Positions 5,951 through 7,563 of a stretch of DNA of 7,563 nucleotides are shown in pieces. This DNA comes from an uncultured Actinomycetes bacterium (lineage in GTDB: Bacteria > Actinomycetota > Acidimicrobiia > Acidimicrobiales > Acidimicrobilacustridaceae), in contig CAMFLJ010000182.1 of the NCBI GenBank assembly GCA_945957335.1, positions 1 to 7,563 on the forward strand, in the 5' to 3' direction. Made by a program: the position numbers and the translations under genes. The notes beneath the pieces were generated by a model. The model saw only the letters and a program-made list of their open reading frames with translations, did not search any database and had not been told where the DNA came from. Each line of letters starts with the position of its first letter. Within the stretch, counting starts at the first letter, position 1.

Positions 5951-7230
5951 ACATCCAGGAGCAGGTCGACCACCTGATCGACACCCGTCCCGGCCGCCAG
6001 CTGCTGAAGCCCGCGTACGACGACCCCGCCCACCCGATCGTCGACGGCTTCATCTACCGCTCCGGCGGCACGACGGCGAGCTACCTGATCCTCACCGACA
6101 ACGGCCGGGTGATCGTCAACACCGGCATGGGCTTCGAGGCCCCCCACCACAAGCGGCTGTTCGACGCCATCCGCCCGGGCCCCACGCACCACATCATCAC
6201 CACCCAGGCCCACGTCGACCACGTCGGTGGCGTCGACCTGTTCAAGGAGCCGGGCACCACCTACGTCGCCCAGGCCAACAACCCCGCCTGCCAGCGCGAC
6301 GACAAGCGCATCCAGGGCCTGCGCATGCGCACGGCCGGCATCTGGTTCGACATGCTCGGCACCGACGCCAAGCGCATCTACGCCGAGAACCCGGGCGTGT
6401 CGATGGCCCAGAGCGAGCCGACCCCCGACGTCTTGTTCGAGGACCGTCTGGTGCTCAACGTCGACGGCCTCCGCATCGAGCTCTACGCCGCGGTGGGCGA
6501 GACCGTCGACTGCTGCATCGTGTGGCTGCCCGAGCACGAGATCGCCCTGGTGTCGAACCTGTTCGGCCCGCTCTTCCCGCACTTCCCGAACGTCAACACC
6601 ATCCGCGGCGACCGCTACCGCTTCGTCGAGCCGCAGTCGGCCACCAACAAGCTGGTGCGCGAGCTGCGGCCGAAGATGCTCGTGACGGGTCGCCACGATC
6701 CCATCGTCGGCGCCGACCTGATCGAGGCCTCGCTCGAGCGGCTCGACGACGCGGTGGCCTACGTGCACCAGACGGCGCTCGACGGCTTCAACAACGGCGT
6801 CGACGTCGACACGCTCATGCGCGAGATCACCCTGCCGCCCGAGCTGCGCGTCGGCGAGGGCTACGGCAAGGTCTCGTGGGCCGTGCGCACGTTCTGGGAG
6901 GAGTACGTCGGCTGGTTCCGCCTGCAGTCGACGACCGAGCTCTACCCCGACACCACCGCCGCCGCGCTGGCCGCGCTCCTCGACGCCGCCGGCACCGACG
7001 CCGGGCTGCAACGGGCCGAGGCGGCCCTGGCGGCGGGCGACGCCGTGCTCGCCATCAAGCTGGGCGAGGCCCTGGCTGCCGCCGGCCTGGAGGACGACCC
7101 CCGGCTGCGCTCGCTCATGGCCGGCGCCCACGCCCACCTCTACGACAACGGCGGCGAGGTGAGCTTCTGGGAGGAGGGCTGGCTGCGCACCGAGCGCGAC
7201 CGCTGGTCCGCTCCCCCCGCCGGGGCCTGA
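5947..7230 (+). CDS. Alkylsulfatase-like metallo-beta-lactamase-fold hydrolase with dimerisation domain
   Basis: Product of 427 residues from GTG 5947, which overlaps the sulfotransferase stop (GTGA). Seen: an MBL-fold domain (about 30-280) with TTQAHVDHVGG (85-95), GETVD (184-188), FGPLFPHFPNVNTIRGDRYR (206-225), and GRHDPIVG (248-255). Then comes a helical region (about 285-420) with the alkylsulfatase dimerisation signatures LPPEL, VSWAVRTFWEEYVGWF and a closing WEEGWLRTERDRW. Known relatives are the SdsA1/BDS1-type sulfatases, which hydrolyse linear alkyl sulfates. Differences: those enzymes are near 630 residues with a C-terminal SCP2-like domain, absent here. The first metal-binding His of HxHxDH is Gln87 (Q-x-H-x-D-H). 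No signal peptide, so it should act in the cytoplasm. It may reverse or process the sulfotransferase product; esterase, lactonase or another hydrolase activity cannot be excluded. Confidence 0.88.
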   Translation: MNIQEQVDHLIDTRPGRQLLKPAYDDPAHPIVDGFIYRSGGTTASYLILTDNGRVIVNTGMGFEAPHHKRLFDAIRPGPTHHIITTQAHVDHVGGVDLFKEPGTTYVAQANNPACQRDDKRIQGLRMRTAGIWFDMLGTDAKRIYAENPGVSMAQSEPTPDVLFEDRLVLNVDGLRIELYAAVGETVDCCIVWLPEHEIALVSNLFGPLFPHFPNVNTIRGDRYRFVEPQSATNKLVRELRPKMLVTGRHDPIVGADLIEASLERLDDAVAYVHQTALDGFNNGVDVDTLMREITLPPELRVGEGYGKVSWAVRTFWEEYVGWFRLQSTTELYPDTTAAALAALLDAAGTDAGLQRAEAALAAGDAVLAIKLGEALAAAGLEDDPRLRSLMAGAHAHLYDNGGEVSFWEEGWLRTERDRWSAPPAGA

Positions 7231-7258
7231 CCCACTGCCTCCTCGCCATCCCGGAAAC

Positions 7259-7302
7259 CCGACGGGTGGATCGGTCGCCACGGCGACGGATCCACCCGTC
7301 GG
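7259..7302. terminator. Strong hairpin between convergent genes, probable bidirectional terminator
   Basis: The two 21-base arms (7259-7279 and 7282-7302) pair at 20 of 21 positions, with one G-G mismatch and an AC centre, making a near-perfect stem. It lies 28 bases after the operon's last stop and 22 bases before the stop of the minus-strand gene, where a shared terminator is expected. No T-tract is present on either strand, which is common in high-GC actinobacteria but leaves the function unproven. Confidence 0.65.
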
Positions 7303-7324
7303 TCCGCGTCAAGGGTCGGTCGGG

Positions 7325-7563
7325 TCAGTCGGTGCGGCGAGCGAGGAGGCGGGCGACGCCGTCGGCCTCGTGGTGGTCGAGCACCTGGAGGCCGGGGCGG
7401 TCGCCGAAGCGCTCGAGCAGCGCGCCCTTCGCCACCCGGAACCGGCCCGCCACTCCCCCGACCTCGCTGAGCACGGCCAGCGCCAGCACCCCCTCGGGCG
7501 CGAGCCGGTCGACCAGCTGGTCGTCGAGCTCCGGCGCGTCGAACAGGTGGCACAGCACCAGGT
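7325..7563 (-). CDS. Class I SAM-dependent methyltransferase, C-terminal part (5' end beyond the window)
   Basis: The minus-strand frame is open from the right edge to TGA at 7325-7327, giving about 78 residues. Seen: LVLCHLFDAPEL, the usual fourth strand and following loop, then a helix ending in DRLAPEGVLALAVLSEV (fifth strand, with Glu where most have Gly in APGG), GRFRVAKGALLERF, and the closing strands LQVLDHHEADGVARLLARR. This order fits the C-terminal half of a Rossmann-fold SAM methyltransferase of the small TehB/UbiE-like kind. The SAM-binding GxGxG would lie outside the window. The substrate is unknown. The gene runs toward the operon and is not part of it. Confidence 0.7.
   Translation of the reverse strand, partial: LVLCHLFDAPELDDQLVDRLAPEGVLALAVLSEVGGVAGRFRVAKGALLERFGDRPGLQVLDHHEADGVARLLARRTD

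Noticed and set aside
4634..7281. Long minus-strand frames of 421 and 477 codons opposite the sulfotransferase and hydrolase
   Set aside because: The plus-strand products have full catalytic motifs and coupled starts. The antisense translations are low-complexity Val/Gly/Asp/His-rich shadows.

Overview
The window is very GC-rich, with codons strongly biased to G or C in third position and start/stop overlaps of the ATGA and GTGA kind. The protein types (TfoX N-terminal domain protein, TetR regulator, medium- and short-chain dehydrogenases, a mycobacterial-style sulfotransferase, an alkylsulfatase-like metallo-beta-lactamase-fold protein) suggest an actinobacterium. An Acidimicrobiia-like lineage (Ilumatobacter/Iamia type) is my best guess from overall style; it is not proven by any marker gene here.

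Layout. Positions 1-927 hold the tail of an unidentified upstream gene and then a diaminopropionate ammonia-lyase (DpaL/YgeX family) that lacks its N-terminal third, including the PLP-binding lysine region. The join (about 70-117) is unusually rich in homopolymers. Positions 928-2152 hold two accessory genes: a small exported protein and a TfoX N-terminal domain protein. Positions 2153-2318 are a compact control region with two palindromic repeats, a sigma70-like promoter and a candidate operator. Positions 2319-7230 are a tightly packed five-gene operon on the + strand: TetR regulator, Zn-type alcohol dehydrogenase, SDR oxidoreductase, sulfotransferase, and alkylsulfatase-like hydrolase. A strong hairpin at 7259-7302 separates it from a convergent methyltransferase gene that runs off the right edge.

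How the genes may work together. The first four joints of the operon are an ATGA overlap, an ATGA overlap, a 10-base gap and a GTGA overlap, so the genes are very probably co-transcribed and translationally coupled. A sulfotransferase (alcohol to sulfate ester) and an alkylsulfatase relative (sulfate ester to alcohol) sit side by side with two alcohol/carbonyl oxidoreductases under one TetR repressor. That points to processing of a hydroxylated lipophilic small molecule by sulfation, desulfation and oxidation. The substrate cannot be read from the sequence.

The least explained signal is a family of three 49-base imperfect palindromes (946-994, 2161-2209, 2222-2270). Each occurrence lies just after a stop codon and shortly before the next gene. 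They look like a small REP-like extragenic palindrome family.
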